Source of the DNA: Microbacterium salsuginis
GTDB lineage: Bacteria > Actinomycetota > Actinomycetes > Actinomycetales > Microbacteriaceae
Reading direction: 5' to 3'
Assembly (NCBI RefSeq): GCF_012524205.1
Contig: NZ_JABACI010000004.1
Coordinates: 310,001 to 374,000 of the forward strand
Length of the DNA: 64,000 nt
The position numbers were made by a program, and so were the translations under genes. The notes under the pieces were generated by a model that worked only from the letters and a program-made list of their open reading frames with translations, searched no databases and was not told the origin of the DNA. This document shows, one piece after another, positions 1 through 7,847 of this stretch; within the stretch, counting starts at the first letter, position 1; the number at the start of each line of letters is the position of its first letter.

Positions 1-1468
1 TGCGCTCGGGCGCAAGCAGCCGGGGTGAGGCGCTCTGCCGTCCGTAGGTCTCGAGAAGGCGCAGCCAGATCTCGCTCATCGTCGGATAGGCCGGGACGGC
101 GTGCCAGAGACGGGCGAGAGGCACCTCCCCGACGATCGCGAGCGTGGCCGCCTGCAGCAGCTCAGCCACATCCGGCCCGACGAAGGTCGCACCGATGATC
201 ACCGAGCGGTCCTCGTCGACGACCATGCGGGCCTGCCCGCGATAGCCGTCCGCGTGCACGCTCGCGCCGGCGACCCAGCCGATCTCGTAGTCGACCGCGC
301 GAACGCGGTAGCCGACGGCGATCGCGGCATCCGCCGTGAGCCCCACCGAGGCGACCTCGGGATCCGTGAACGTCACCTGCGGCACCGCCGCGTGGTCGGC
401 GCTCGCCACGTGGGCGCCCCACGCTGCATCAGACACCACGGTGCCGTTCGCCCGAGCGGCGATCACATCACCCGCCGCGCGCGCTTGGTACTTTCCCTGG
501 TGCGTGAGGAGGGCGCGGTGGTTCACGTCGCCGACGGCGTACAGCCAGTCGAAGCCGGGAACGCGCAAGGTGTCATCGGTGTCGAGCCACTGACCGGGGG
601 TGAGCCCGATCGTCTCGAGCCCGAGGTCGGTGGTGCGCGGAGTACGTCCGGTCGCGACGAGCAGCTGCTCGGCGCCGATCGCGTCACCGGCCGAGGTCTC
701 GACGGTGAATCCGGACTCGCCGCGGCTGACGCGGACGGGCTCGGTGCCGAGCAGCACGTCGACACCCTGCTCGCGCAGCGCCTCCGTGACCCGCTCACCC
801 GCGAAGGGCTCCATACCGGCGAGCAGCGTGCCTCGCGAGATGAGCGTCACCAGCGTGCCGAAGGCGGCGTAGGCGGTGGCCATCTCGGCTGCGACGACGC
901 CGCCGCCGATGATGGCGAGGCTCCTCGGGACCTCCCGGACGCTCGTGGCCTCGCGGCTCGTCCACGGACGGGCATCGCGCAGGCCGTCGATGTCGGGAAC
1001 GTAGGCGTCCGATCCGGTGGACACGGCGACTGCATGGCGGGCGACCAGCATAAGGGTGCCCCCGTTGGGCGTCGTCACCGTGACTTCGCGGATACCGCTG
1101 ATGCGGCCGTGGCCGCGCACCAGGTCAATCCCGGCGCTCTTCACCCAGGAGACCTGGCCGGCGTCCGACCAGTGGCTCGTGAACGCGTCGCGACGGGCGA
1201 GCACCGCCGCGACGTCGAGGTCACCGGTGATCGCCTCGGCGGCGCCGGGGACGCTGCGGGCAGCGCGGAGTGCGGCCGACGAGCGCAGGAGCGCCTTCGA
1301 GGGCATGCACGCCCAGTACGAGCATTCGCCGCCGAGCAGTTCGTGCTCGACGATGACGGCGCTCAGGCCGCCCTGCACGGCGCGGTCGGCGATGTTCTCG
1401 CCCACCGCACCGCCGCCGAGGACGATGAGGTCGTATTCCTGGATGAGGGTGGTGTCGAGGGTCTTCAT
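1..1468 (-). CDS. FAD/NAD(P)-dependent pyridine nucleotide-disulfide oxidoreductase (3' end cut by window edge)
   Basis: Flavoprotein disulfide reductase of the lipoamide dehydrogenase / mercuric reductase / mycothione reductase group; 489 codons are visible and the frame is still open at base 1. In order one sees an N-terminal FAD-binding glycine motif (VLGGGAVGENIA), the redox-active pair GGECSYWACMPSK (Cys49 and Cys54), a second nucleotide-binding motif (IIGGGVVAAEMA), the second FAD motif (LYAVGDVNH) and a C-terminal HAVPAYPTMSE that matches the His-Glu catalytic element of the family. The spacing and Trp in SYWAC are typical of a poorly characterised actinobacterial branch, so the true disulfide substrate is unknown. 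It starts at the ATG at 1468, six bases after a 43-codon ORF, probably co-transcribed with it. Confidence 0.9.
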   Translation of the reverse strand, partial: MKTLDTTLIQEYDLIVLGGGAVGENIADRAVQGGLSAVIVEHELLGGECSYWACMPSKALLRSSAALRAARSVPGAAEAITGDLDVAAVLARRDAFTSHWSDAGQVSWVKSAGIDLVRGHGRISGIREVTVTTPNGGTLMLVARHAVAVSTGSDAYVPDIDGLRDARPWTSREATSVREVPRSLAIIGGGVVAAEMATAYAAFGTLVTLISRGTLLAGMEPFAGERVTEALREQGVDVLLGTEPVRVSRGESGFTVETSAGDAIGAEQLLVATGRTPRTTDLGLETIGLTPGQWLDTDDTLRVPGFDWLYAVGDVNHRALLTHQGKYQARAAGDVIAARANGTVVSDAAWGAHVASADHAAVPQVTFTDPEVASVGLTADAAIAVGYRVRAVDYEIGWVAGASVHADGYRGQARMVVDEDRSVIIGATFVGPDVAELLQAATLAIVGEVPLARLWHAVPAYPTMSEIWLRLLETYGRQSASPRLLAPER

Positions 1469-1473
1469 GATGC

Positions 1474-1605
1474 TCAGCGCTCTTCCTGTGCTTCGCTCGT
1501 TGCCGGGGTGTCGGTGTCGGATGCTGCTCGGTCGGCGGCTCCGGCGCTCGCGCGCAGGAGCGCCGTCGCGATCTCGCGACCGAGCAGCTGTTCGTAGATC
1601 CACAT
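1474..1605 (-). CDS. Small 43-residue hypothetical protein
   Basis: Short reading frame beginning MWIYEQLLGREIATALLR and ending in an acidic, Thr/Ala-rich tail. The ATG at 1605 has a purine-rich GGGAGATC Shine-Dalgarno-like stretch a few bases upstream, and the stop lies six bases before the oxidoreductase start, which suggests translational coupling. I do not recognise a family. The first 20 residues could form an amphipathic helix. It may be a genuine small protein or just a leader for the downstream gene. Confidence 0.4.
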   Translation of the reverse strand: MWIYEQLLGREIATALLRASAGAADRAASDTDTPATSEAQEER

Positions 1606-1636
1606 GGTGGTGATCTCCCTGATGGCGGTCGCGGGC

Positions 1637-1831
1637 TCAGGCCGCGCCCGTGGTCGCATCCGCGACCAGCCGGTAGCCGAGAGCCGCGAGCGCATTCGTC
1701 ATGTGCGCGGCGTACCACTCGGGCCATTCGTCGTCGTGCACGCCGCCGAGCTCCTCGGCTTCGAACACGCCGTGGGCCGCTGCGGCTCCCTTGAGGACAT
1801 CGAGGATGACCTCGTTCGTCGTTGCGTCCAT
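1637..1831 (-). CDS. Small conserved hypothetical protein (64 aa)
   Basis: Acidic soluble 64-residue protein (MDATTNEVILDVLKG...). It contains a DDEWPEWYAAHMTNAL stretch rich in aromatic and acidic residues. The start at 1831 is supported by GGAGACG located seven bases upstream. It lies in the same orientation as the VOC gene before it and the oxidoreductase after it, with short gaps, so an operon of 2298 down to 1 is likely. No function can be assigned; composition and codon use look like a real gene. Confidence 0.6.
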   Translation of the reverse strand: MDATTNEVILDVLKGAAAAHGVFEAEELGGVHDDEWPEWYAAHMTNALAALGYRLVADATTGAA

Positions 1832-1857
1832 GCGTCGTCTCCGTCCGTGCGCTTCGC

Positions 1858-2298
1858 TCAGCGACCGGGGAGGCGGTCAGTGATCTCCTGAAGGAGCCAC
1901 TCGTTGCCATCGGGATCGGCGAACGTCGCGAACGAGCTGTAGCTCGCGCGCTCGGGGTGCGCTCCGGGGATCCGGTGCTCGACGCCGGCCCGGACGAACG
2001 GGTCGGCCTCGTGGAAGATCTCCGACACCTCGATGCCGCGCGCGGCGATCTCCGCGCGGGCGGCTTCGATATCGGGCACGGCCACGAGGAGACCGCGAAC
2101 GGATCCCGCCGGCGCCGTCGTGATCCCGGTGCCGAAGATGATGGACGCGGTGGATGCCGGGGGCGTCAGCTGGACGATCCGATACCCCTCGTCGACGATG
2201 AAGTCGGCGTCGAGACGGAAGTCCAGTCGCTGGTAGAAGTCCTTCGCGATGTCCACGTCGGAGACGGGGAGGACGATGACTTCGAGTTTCAGTTCCAC
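1858..2298 (-). CDS. VOC-superfamily (glyoxalase/bleomycin resistance-like) protein
   Basis: 146-residue vicinal oxygen chelate fold protein. The first beta-alpha-beta unit is visible as KLEVIVLPVSDVDIAKDFYQR, and the C-terminal part ends with the family-typical FADPDGNEWLLQE, where the Glu is the usual metal-ligand position. Members include glyoxalases, dioxygenases and drug-binding proteins, so the substrate is open. GTG start at 2298 preceded by TAGGAG. It is divergent from an HxlR regulator at 2371 with a 14-bp palindrome in between, which makes it the probable target of that regulator. Confidence 0.85.
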   Translation of the reverse strand: MELKLEVIVLPVSDVDIAKDFYQRLDFRLDADFIVDEGYRIVQLTPPASTASIIFGTGITTAPAGSVRGLLVAVPDIEAARAEIAARGIEVSEIFHEADPFVRAGVEHRIPGAHPERASYSSFATFADPDGNEWLLQEITDRLPGR

Positions 2299-2315
2299 GA
2301 TTGACTCCTAATTTA

Positions 2316-2329
2316 GGACCATTTGGTCC
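2316..2329. promoter_or_regulatory. Candidate operator between VOC gene and HxlR regulator
   Basis: Perfect inverted repeat GGACCATTTGGTCC (6-bp arms, 2-bp centre) in the short divergent intergenic region. It sits just upstream of the VOC Shine-Dalgarno on one strand and about 30 bp before the -10 of the HxlR gene on the other. Position and symmetry suit a dimeric winged-helix repressor; binding by the neighbouring HxlR protein is inference. Confidence 0.55.
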
Positions 2330-2358
2330 GTGTGAGGGAGTCAACCGTTCAGTTGCCG

Positions 2359-2364
2359 TACTGT
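2359..2364 (+). promoter_or_regulatory. -10 box of a leaderless HxlR transcript
   Basis: TACTGT followed by exactly six bases and then the ATG at 2371. This spacing puts the transcription start on or next to the start codon, so the mRNA would be leaderless; no Shine-Dalgarno is seen for this ATG. Confidence 0.5.
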
Positions 2365-2370
2365 ATTCCC

Positions 2371-3039
2371 ATGGCGACGAGAAAGTACGAAGATGCCTGC
2401 GGCATCGCCCGCTCCCTCGACGTGATCGGCGAGCGGTGGGCGCTGCTCGTCGTGCGGGAACTCGTCTTCGGGCCCAAGCGGTTCACCGACCTGCGCGCCG
2501 GACTGCACGGCATCAGCCAGAACGTGCTGAGCCAGCGCCTGCGCGATCTCGAGGCGGGTGGCGTGGTCCGTCGCACGGTGCTCGGCCCGCCCGCGAGCGT
2601 CCAGGCCTACGAGCTGACCCCACGTGGCCACGCGCTCGAGCCGGTGCTCGTGGCCATGTCCCGGTGGGGCGCGCTCACCCCCGTGGCGCCCGGGTCGGAG
2701 ATGAGCAACGATGCCTTCGCCCTCGCACTGAAGGCACTCCACGCGCCGACGGCACCCGGCGGCTTCCGCGGGCGTGCGCGCCTGAAGCTCGTGCGCGACG
2801 CGTTCGACGTGCGGATCGACGGCGAGACGATCGAGGTGACACGCGCGTTCGGCGCCGATCCCGAGCTCGTCATCGAGGCATCCGAATCGGTGCTGCGGGC
2901 GGTCATCTTCCACCGCCGAACACTCGACGATGCGGTCACGGCCGGAGAGGTGCGCATCGCCGGCGATCGCCGGCAGGCGGCCGCCTTCCTCGAACGCTTC
3001 GCGCTCCCGCAGCTCGCCGAGGACGGCCCCGCCGCCTGA
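2371..3039 (+). CDS. HxlR-family winged-helix transcriptional regulator
   Basis: 222-residue regulator. The N-terminal ~100 residues are a typical HxlR domain: CGIARSLDVIGERWALLVVREL, then FTDLRAGLHGISQNVLSQRL (recognition helix region) and the wing. The C-terminal ~110 residues are an extra domain seen in longer HxlR members, possibly effector-binding. I chose the ATG at 2371 over an in-frame TTG at 2323, because the latter lies inside the palindrome and the former has a correctly spaced -10. The regulated gene is probably the divergent VOC gene. Confidence 0.88.
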   Translation: MATRKYEDACGIARSLDVIGERWALLVVRELVFGPKRFTDLRAGLHGISQNVLSQRLRDLEAGGVVRRTVLGPPASVQAYELTPRGHALEPVLVAMSRWGALTPVAPGSEMSNDAFALALKALHAPTAPGGFRGRARLKLVRDAFDVRIDGETIEVTRAFGADPELVIEASESVLRAVIFHRRTLDDAVTAGEVRIAGDRRQAAAFLERFALPQLAEDGPAA

Positions 3040-3134
3040 CGGGCGCCCGCGACCTGAGGGACGGGGGTTGCGCTAGCGTCGGGCATATCGCGCTTCCTCG
3101 ACCGGCTCGAGCCGCGCCAGGAAAGGTCACCCGA

Positions 3135-3521
3135 ATGAGATCCCACAACCCCGCGAGCGTCTTCCCGCCCTACCGGAACTACGCCCACGCCGTCGAGGTG
3201 CCGCCCGGAGCGCGCACCCTCTACATCAGCGGCATCAACGGCTACGACGAGACGGGCACCGAGTTGCCCGACGATTTCAGCGGCCAGGTCACGAACGTGT
3301 GGGCCCACATCGGCAGCATCCTCGCCTCCGCCGGCATGGAGTACCGCGACCTCGTCTCGTTGCGGTTCTTCCTCACTTCCGCCGATTTCGACCCCGCCAA
3401 CGTCGAAGCCCTGCGGGCGCACCTCGGCGACCATCTGGCGGCACGCACCGTCGTGGTCCAGCAGCTCCTCGAACCGGGGTGGCTCGTCGAGATCGAGGCG
3501 ATCGCGGCACGAGTCGATTGA
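3135..3521 (+). CDS. RidA/YjgF/YER057c-family protein
   Basis: 128-residue member of the Rid superfamily, whose archetype RidA hydrolyses reactive enamine/imine intermediates from PLP enzymes. Recognisable features are LYISGINGYDETG, a mid-region NVWAHIGSILASAGMEYRDLVSLRFFL and a C-terminal WLVEIEAIAA; the Arg that binds the substrate carboxylate in RidA is at the usual place only approximately, so a divergent Rid subgroup is possible. ATG at 3135 follows GGAAAGG. A TAGCGT box at 3074-3079 is a candidate -10, giving a short leader. It converges on the amidohydrolase gene. Confidence 0.85.
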   Translation: MRSHNPASVFPPYRNYAHAVEVPPGARTLYISGINGYDETGTELPDDFSGQVTNVWAHIGSILASAGMEYRDLVSLRFFLTSADFDPANVEALRAHLGDHLAARTVVVQQLLEPGWLVEIEAIAARVD

Positions 3522-3587
3522 GTTCCACCCACCTCGGCTGAGTTCGACGCTCACGGCGTGGCTCCAGCCTGCCGCGGTCCGGTGGTC

Positions 3588-4826
3588 TCAGCGAGCCCAG
3601 GACGAGCGCCCGAAGCGCTCCCAGCGCTCGACGACGCGCGGGGACGCGGCATCCGTTCCCGGCTCGTACACCGCACGACCCTCGATGAAGACGCGCTCGA
3701 CGTGCGAATCGACCGCGAGCGGGTCGTCCGACCACACCACGACGTCTCCGTCGCGGCCCACCTCCAGCGCACCGACGCGTTCGTCGAGCCGCAGGATCTC
3801 GGCCGGGTTCGTCGTCAGCGCCTGCAGCGCCGTGGCTGCCGGCAGCCCCTCGCGCACGGCGAGGATCGCCTGCAACCTGATGTGGTCGATCGGCACCACG
3901 GGGTGGTCGGTCGTGATGGCGACCTTCACCCCTGCTTCGGCGATGAGCGCGAGGTTGCCGATCGCGCGGTCGCGCAGCTCGACCTTCGAGCGCGAGGTCA
4001 GCATCGGGCCGAAGATGACCGGGATCTGCTTCTCGGCCAGCACGTCGGCGATCTTGTGCGCCTCGGTGCCGTGGTTCACGACCAGCGTGTAGCCGAACTC
4101 CTCTGCGATGCGGATCGCCGTCGCGATGTCGTCGTGGCGATGGCAGTGCTGATCCCACACCAACTCGCCCGCGAGCACCGCCGCGAGCGTCTCCTTGCCG
4201 AGGTCCCGCTCGAACGGCTCTTCCTTCTCGGCGGCTGCGGCCCGCTTGTCGGCGTAGGTCCGTGCAGCGACGAACGCTTCGCGGAGGACGGATGCCACGC
4301 CCAGGCGTGTCGACGGGGTCTGCTTGCGGTCTCCGTACACGCGCTTGGGATTCTCGCCGAGCGCGGATTTCACCGACACGTCGGCGGCGAGGATCTGCTC
4401 GTCGACCGTCCGCCCGCCCCACGTCTTGATGGCGACGGTGCGCCCGCCGATCGGGTTGCCCGAGCCGGGCTTGACGACGGCAGTGGTCACTCCGCCGCGC
4501 AGCGCGTCGCGGAACCCGACCTCCTCGATGTCGATCCCGTCGAGGGCGCGGAAGCGCGCGCCGTTCGGGTCGGTCATCTCGTTGGTGTCCTCGCCCGACC
4601 AGCCCTCGCCGTCCTCGTGCACCCCCAGGTGCCCGTGCGACTCGACGAACCCGGGAAGCACCCAGCGCCCAGACGCGTCCACGACGTGCGCTCCCTCCGG
4701 CACCGGAGTCTCCGGCCCGCCGATCGCGGTGATGACGCCGTCCGTGACGATCACCGTGCCACCGGGGATGGGAGCGGAGCTGACGGGGACGAGGTGACCG
4801 CCGGTCACGGCGAGGATGCGAGCCAT
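3588..4826 (-). CDS. Amidohydrolase-superfamily protein (imidazolonepropionase-like)
   Basis: 412-residue metal-dependent hydrolase. The small beta-sandwich at the N-terminus (residues 1-55) leads into VLPGFVESHGHLGVHED, where His64 and His66 form the first metal-binding HxH. Further metal-site candidates are the His cluster in WDQHCHRHDD, VVNHGTEAHK and Asp in ITTDHPVVP; the sandwich is completed by RVGALEVGRDGDVVVW. Family members hydrolyse cyclic amides; the substrate here is unknown. The ATG at 4826 is preceded by TAGGTT with a 6-base gap (leaderless pattern), although GGAGG also falls in that gap. Divergent from phzF-like gene. Confidence 0.88.
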   Translation of the reverse strand: MARILAVTGGHLVPVSSAPIPGGTVIVTDGVITAIGGPETPVPEGAHVVDASGRWVLPGFVESHGHLGVHEDGEGWSGEDTNEMTDPNGARFRALDGIDIEEVGFRDALRGGVTTAVVKPGSGNPIGGRTVAIKTWGGRTVDEQILAADVSVKSALGENPKRVYGDRKQTPSTRLGVASVLREAFVAARTYADKRAAAAEKEEPFERDLGKETLAAVLAGELVWDQHCHRHDDIATAIRIAEEFGYTLVVNHGTEAHKIADVLAEKQIPVIFGPMLTSRSKVELRDRAIGNLALIAEAGVKVAITTDHPVVPIDHIRLQAILAVREGLPAATALQALTTNPAEILRLDERVGALEVGRDGDVVVWSDDPLAVDSHVERVFIEGRAVYEPGTDAASPRVVERWERFGRSSWAR

Positions 4827-4905
4827 GCCTCCAACCTACGACGCGCCGCCTCACGCACTCGCTCGGCGCTCGACAGCACGCGCGCTGCCGGGGCACGATC
4901 GGTGG

Positions 4906-5766
4906 ATGAGCAATCAGGCGCCGGTGATGCGCGGCTTCCGCCAGGTGGACGTCTTCGGTCAGGGCTCGACGAGCGGGAATCCGGTCGCCGTCGTCCTCGA
5001 CGCGGAGGACCTCGACGACGAAGCGATGCGGCGGTTCTCGGTATGGAGCAACCTGTCGGAGTGCACGTTCGTGCTGCCGCCGACCATGCCGGAAGCCGAC
5101 TACCGGGTGCGGATCTTCAACCTCAGCACCGAGCTGCCGTTCGCGGGGCATCCGACGCTCGGCACCGCCCGGGCGTGGCTCGACGCCGGCGGTACCCCGG
5201 CGGATCCCCGGCTGCTCGTGCAGGAGTGCGGCGCCGGGCTGGTGCCCGTCCGAATCGACGGCGACCTCCTCGCCTTCTCGGCACCGCCGCGCATCCGCTC
5301 CGGTCCTGTCGAGCCCGGCCTGGTCGCAACCGTGGCCGACATCCTCGGCGTCGACGCGGCGCAGATCCTCGACGCCGAATGGCTCGACAACGGCCCGGGC
5401 TGGGTGGGCATGCTGCTCACCGACGCGAAGACCGTCCTCGGTGTGCGCGCCGACTCCTCGAGACATCCGGGTCCGTGGGACATCGGCATCCTGGGCCTGC
5501 ACGAGGACGGTGCGGATGTCTCGCTCGAAGTGCGCGCGTTCTTCACCGATGGCAGCGAGCCGCTCCGGGAGGATCCGGTCACCGGCAGCCTCAACGCCGC
5601 CGCCGCAGAATGGCTGATCGCGCGGGGCAGTCTCTCGGCTCCGTATACCGCAGCACAGGGCACAGCGATGGGACGGCGTGGTCGAGTGCACGTCAGTGCC
5701 GACGACGACCGCCTCTGGGTAGGCGGCCGCACCGACGTGGTCATCTCGGGCCACATAAGCCTCTGA
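4906..5766 (+). CDS. PhzF-family isomerase/epimerase-like protein
   Basis: 286-residue PhzF/diaminopimelate-epimerase-fold protein. The N-terminus FRQVDVFGQGSTSGNPVAVV is diagnostic, and SNLSECTFVLPP carries the catalytic Glu position of the family; RIFNLSTELPFAGHPTLGTA and the C-terminal EDPVTGSLNAAAAEWL are the other conserved blocks. Function ranges from phenazine biosynthesis (PhzF) to unknown; no phenazine genes are nearby, so this is probably one of the many orphan homologues. ATG at 4906 was chosen because homology begins right after it and CACGAT lies six bases upstream. Confidence 0.9.
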   Translation: MSNQAPVMRGFRQVDVFGQGSTSGNPVAVVLDAEDLDDEAMRRFSVWSNLSECTFVLPPTMPEADYRVRIFNLSTELPFAGHPTLGTARAWLDAGGTPADPRLLVQECGAGLVPVRIDGDLLAFSAPPRIRSGPVEPGLVATVADILGVDAAQILDAEWLDNGPGWVGMLLTDAKTVLGVRADSSRHPGPWDIGILGLHEDGADVSLEVRAFFTDGSEPLREDPVTGSLNAAAAEWLIARGSLSAPYTAAQGTAMGRRGRVHVSADDDRLWVGGRTDVVISGHISL

Positions 5767-5809
5767 CCCGGGAGGGCCGCGCGCGGTGCCGGGATGGAAG
5801 ACTCGCGGC

Positions 5810-6190
5810 ATGTCCTCCACCCCCGTGCTGTTCATCGCCGCCGCGCTCCTGGTCGCACTCGGCCTGTTCCACTCGATCCTCGGCGAGCGGTACATCATCC
5901 GGCGCCTGCTGCGGAGGGAGGATCTGCCCAAGCTCTTCGGCGGGCGGGAATTCACCGCCGGCACGATCCGCTTCGCGTGGCACATCACCACGCTCCTGGC
6001 GCTCGGCGTCGCCGCCGTGCTCGTGCTCGTCGCGGTGGATGCCGAGCCGCGTGCCGTCGTCGCGGCGATCGGAATCACGTGCCTGGCGTGTGCCGTGCCG
6101 CCCCTCGTCTTCACGCGCGGCCGGCACCTGTCGTGGGTGGTCTTCCTGGCCGCAGGCACCCTCTGCCTCGTCGCATCGCTCGGCGCCTGA
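5810..6190 (+). CDS. Four-helix integral membrane protein, unknown function
   Basis: 126 residues with four hydrophobic segments at about 4-24, 50-72, 78-92 and 101-122. The loop between helices 1 and 2 is basic (GERYIIRRLLRREDLPKLFGG) and therefore probably cytoplasmic. I do not recognise a named family; it resembles small membrane proteins common in Actinobacteria. It begins at the ATG at 5810, 43 bp after the PhzF-like gene and in the same direction, so it may be co-transcribed with it. Confidence 0.65.
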   Translation: MSSTPVLFIAAALLVALGLFHSILGERYIIRRLLRREDLPKLFGGREFTAGTIRFAWHITTLLALGVAAVLVLVAVDAEPRAVVAAIGITCLACAVPPLVFTRGRHLSWVVFLAAGTLCLVASLGA

Positions 6191-6355
6191 GAGGCATCCC
6201 GCGCCGTTTCCCGCCGATGTCTCGACGCGATGGCGCACGCTCGGAATTTACATCGCTTGCTATTCCCTCGTGTACTCACTAATCTGGCGCTGTCGTATCC
6301 GGCTCGTACGCCGTCGGCACCCGCGCCGGCAGGCCTCGCACACGAGGGGACTCAG

Positions 6356-7396
6356 ATGAACCCGGACCGCAAGCCCGATGCCACCGACCAGTCGGATGCC
6401 CTGGCCGCCTTCGATGAAGTGCGGCGAAAGCTCTTCGGGATCGCCTACCGGATCACCGGCACCGCGGCCGACGCGGAGGACGTCGTACAGGAGACGTGGA
6501 TCCGATGGCAGCTCTACGACCGATCCCTGGTGCGGGACGCGGCCGCGTTCCTCTCAACCATCGCCACGCGGCTCGCGATCAACGTCCTCACGAGCGCGCA
6601 CACGACACGCGAGACGTACATCGGCCCCTGGCTCCCCGCTCCCACCGACACGACCGACGATCCGGCGCTCGGCGCGGAACGCGACGAGGCGCTGCACTTC
6701 GCGACACTGATCCTGATGGAGCGGCTCACGCCCTCCGAACGGGCGGCCTACGTGCTGCGCGAGGCGTTCGACTACCCCTATGCACGCATCGCCGCCATCC
6801 TCGAATCGACCGAAGCCGCCGCCCGGCAACTCGTCAGCCGGGCACGCAAGCGATTGACGGGTGAATCGGTCCGCGTGGAGGGACGCGACACCCATCGCAC
6901 TTTCCTGGAGGCGTTCCTGCGCGCGGCGCGAGCCGGTGACACCGCGGAGCTCGAGATGCTCCTCGCCACCGACGCGATCAGCTACACCGACGGCGGCGGA
7001 GTCGTCCGGCACACGGCGCGACGCCCCATCTACGGCCGCGACAAGGTCGTGCGCTTCTTCGCGGGTCTCGCCCGCTGGTTCTGGACCGACATCGAGATCG
7101 TTCCGATGGAGGCCAACGGGCGCGCGGGCGCATACCTCGTGCACGGATCCGAGCTGGTCGCGGTGTTCACGGTGACGGTGCAGAACGGCGCGATCTCGCA
7201 GATCCTATGGATGATGAACCCCGCCAAGCTCGGGGCCGTCGCGAACGCCGGGCGGTGGCATCCGGCACGATCGGACTGGGTGGTCGCGAGCGCGCGGTCC
7301 CCGAAGGCGGAACTTCCCTCGCCCACGATCACCTCGCCCACGAGCGACTCGGGGTACAGTCGCGTGCATGGCTCGCGCAGATTCGAACCCGCCTGA
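6356..7396 (+). CDS. ECF41-family RNA polymerase sigma factor (SigJ-like)
   Basis: 346-residue extracytoplasmic-function sigma factor. Region 2 contains DAEDVVQETWIRW, region 4 contains LTPSERAAYVLREAFDYPY, and a C-terminal SnoaL-like domain follows from about residue 185. Three ECF41 landmarks are visible: WLPAP in the linker (family WLPEP), DGGG in the SnoaL domain, and NPAKL near the end (family NPDKL). In this group the C-terminal domain modulates activity in place of a classical anti-sigma factor. The usual partner (carboxymuconolactone decarboxylase, oxidoreductase or epimerase) is not adjacent. The C-terminus extends about 40 residues beyond NPAKL and overlaps the next start by 29 bp. 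Confidence 0.9.
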   Translation: MNPDRKPDATDQSDALAAFDEVRRKLFGIAYRITGTAADAEDVVQETWIRWQLYDRSLVRDAAAFLSTIATRLAINVLTSAHTTRETYIGPWLPAPTDTTDDPALGAERDEALHFATLILMERLTPSERAAYVLREAFDYPYARIAAILESTEAAARQLVSRARKRLTGESVRVEGRDTHRTFLEAFLRAARAGDTAELEMLLATDAISYTDGGGVVRHTARRPIYGRDKVVRFFAGLARWFWTDIEIVPMEANGRAGAYLVHGSELVAVFTVTVQNGAISQILWMMNPAKLGAVANAGRWHPARSDWVVASARSPKAELPSPTITSPTSDSGYSRVHGSRRFEPA

Positions 7397-7820
7397 GGTC
7401 GCTTTGGACGACATGGTCTGCTTCAACCTGCACGCGGCCTACCGTGCCGTCACCGCGGCCTACCGGCCGCTGCTCGAACCGCTCGGCGTCTCGTACCCCC
7501 AGTACCTCGTGCTCGCACTGCTCTGGCGCGACGGCGACCTTCCGGTCGGGCAGATCGTCGCCGGCCTGCGCTCCGACTACGGGACCATCACGCCCATCGT
7601 GAAGCGACTCGAGAAGCTCGGCTTCGTCGCGCGGACGCGCAACCCCGACGACGAGCGGTCGGTCGTCGTCTCGCTCACTGCGCAAGGGCAGGAGCTCGGC
7701 ACACACGCACCGCGCATCTACAGCGCCATCGCCGACCGGTTCGGCTTCAGTGATGATCGAGCGGATGCCGCGCTCGACGTCCTCCGTACGATCACCGCCC
7801 GCGCGGGCACCGACATCTGA
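7368..7820 (+). CDS. MarR-family regulator, OhrR-type (peroxide-sensing)
   Basis: 150-residue winged-helix protein. The N-terminal LDDMVCFNLHAAYRAVTAAY places a single Cys (Cys18) exactly where OhrR proteins carry the peroxide-reactive thiol, and the recognition region DYGTITPIVKRLEKLGFVAR plus DDERSVVVSLT wing are typical MarR. OhrR normally represses an organic hydroperoxide resistance gene (ohr); none is adjacent, the next gene being a convergent alpha/beta hydrolase. TACAGT at 7355-7360 lies seven bases before the ATG, indicating a leaderless transcript whose promoter is inside the end of the sigma-factor gene. Confidence 0.85.
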   Translation: MARADSNPPEVALDDMVCFNLHAAYRAVTAAYRPLLEPLGVSYPQYLVLALLWRDGDLPVGQIVAGLRSDYGTITPIVKRLEKLGFVARTRNPDDERSVVVSLTAQGQELGTHAPRIYSAIADRFGFSDDRADAALDVLRTITARAGTDI

Positions 7821-7847
7821 GCCCACGCGGGCGGAGACGGCCACTGG

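Noticed and set aside
3373..6279. A 968-codon open frame on the minus strand across RidA, amidohydrolase, PhzF-like and membrane-protein genes
   Set aside because: It overlaps four well-supported genes, and its translation is an Arg/Pro/Ser-rich mixture with no domain; it is a high-GC shadow frame.
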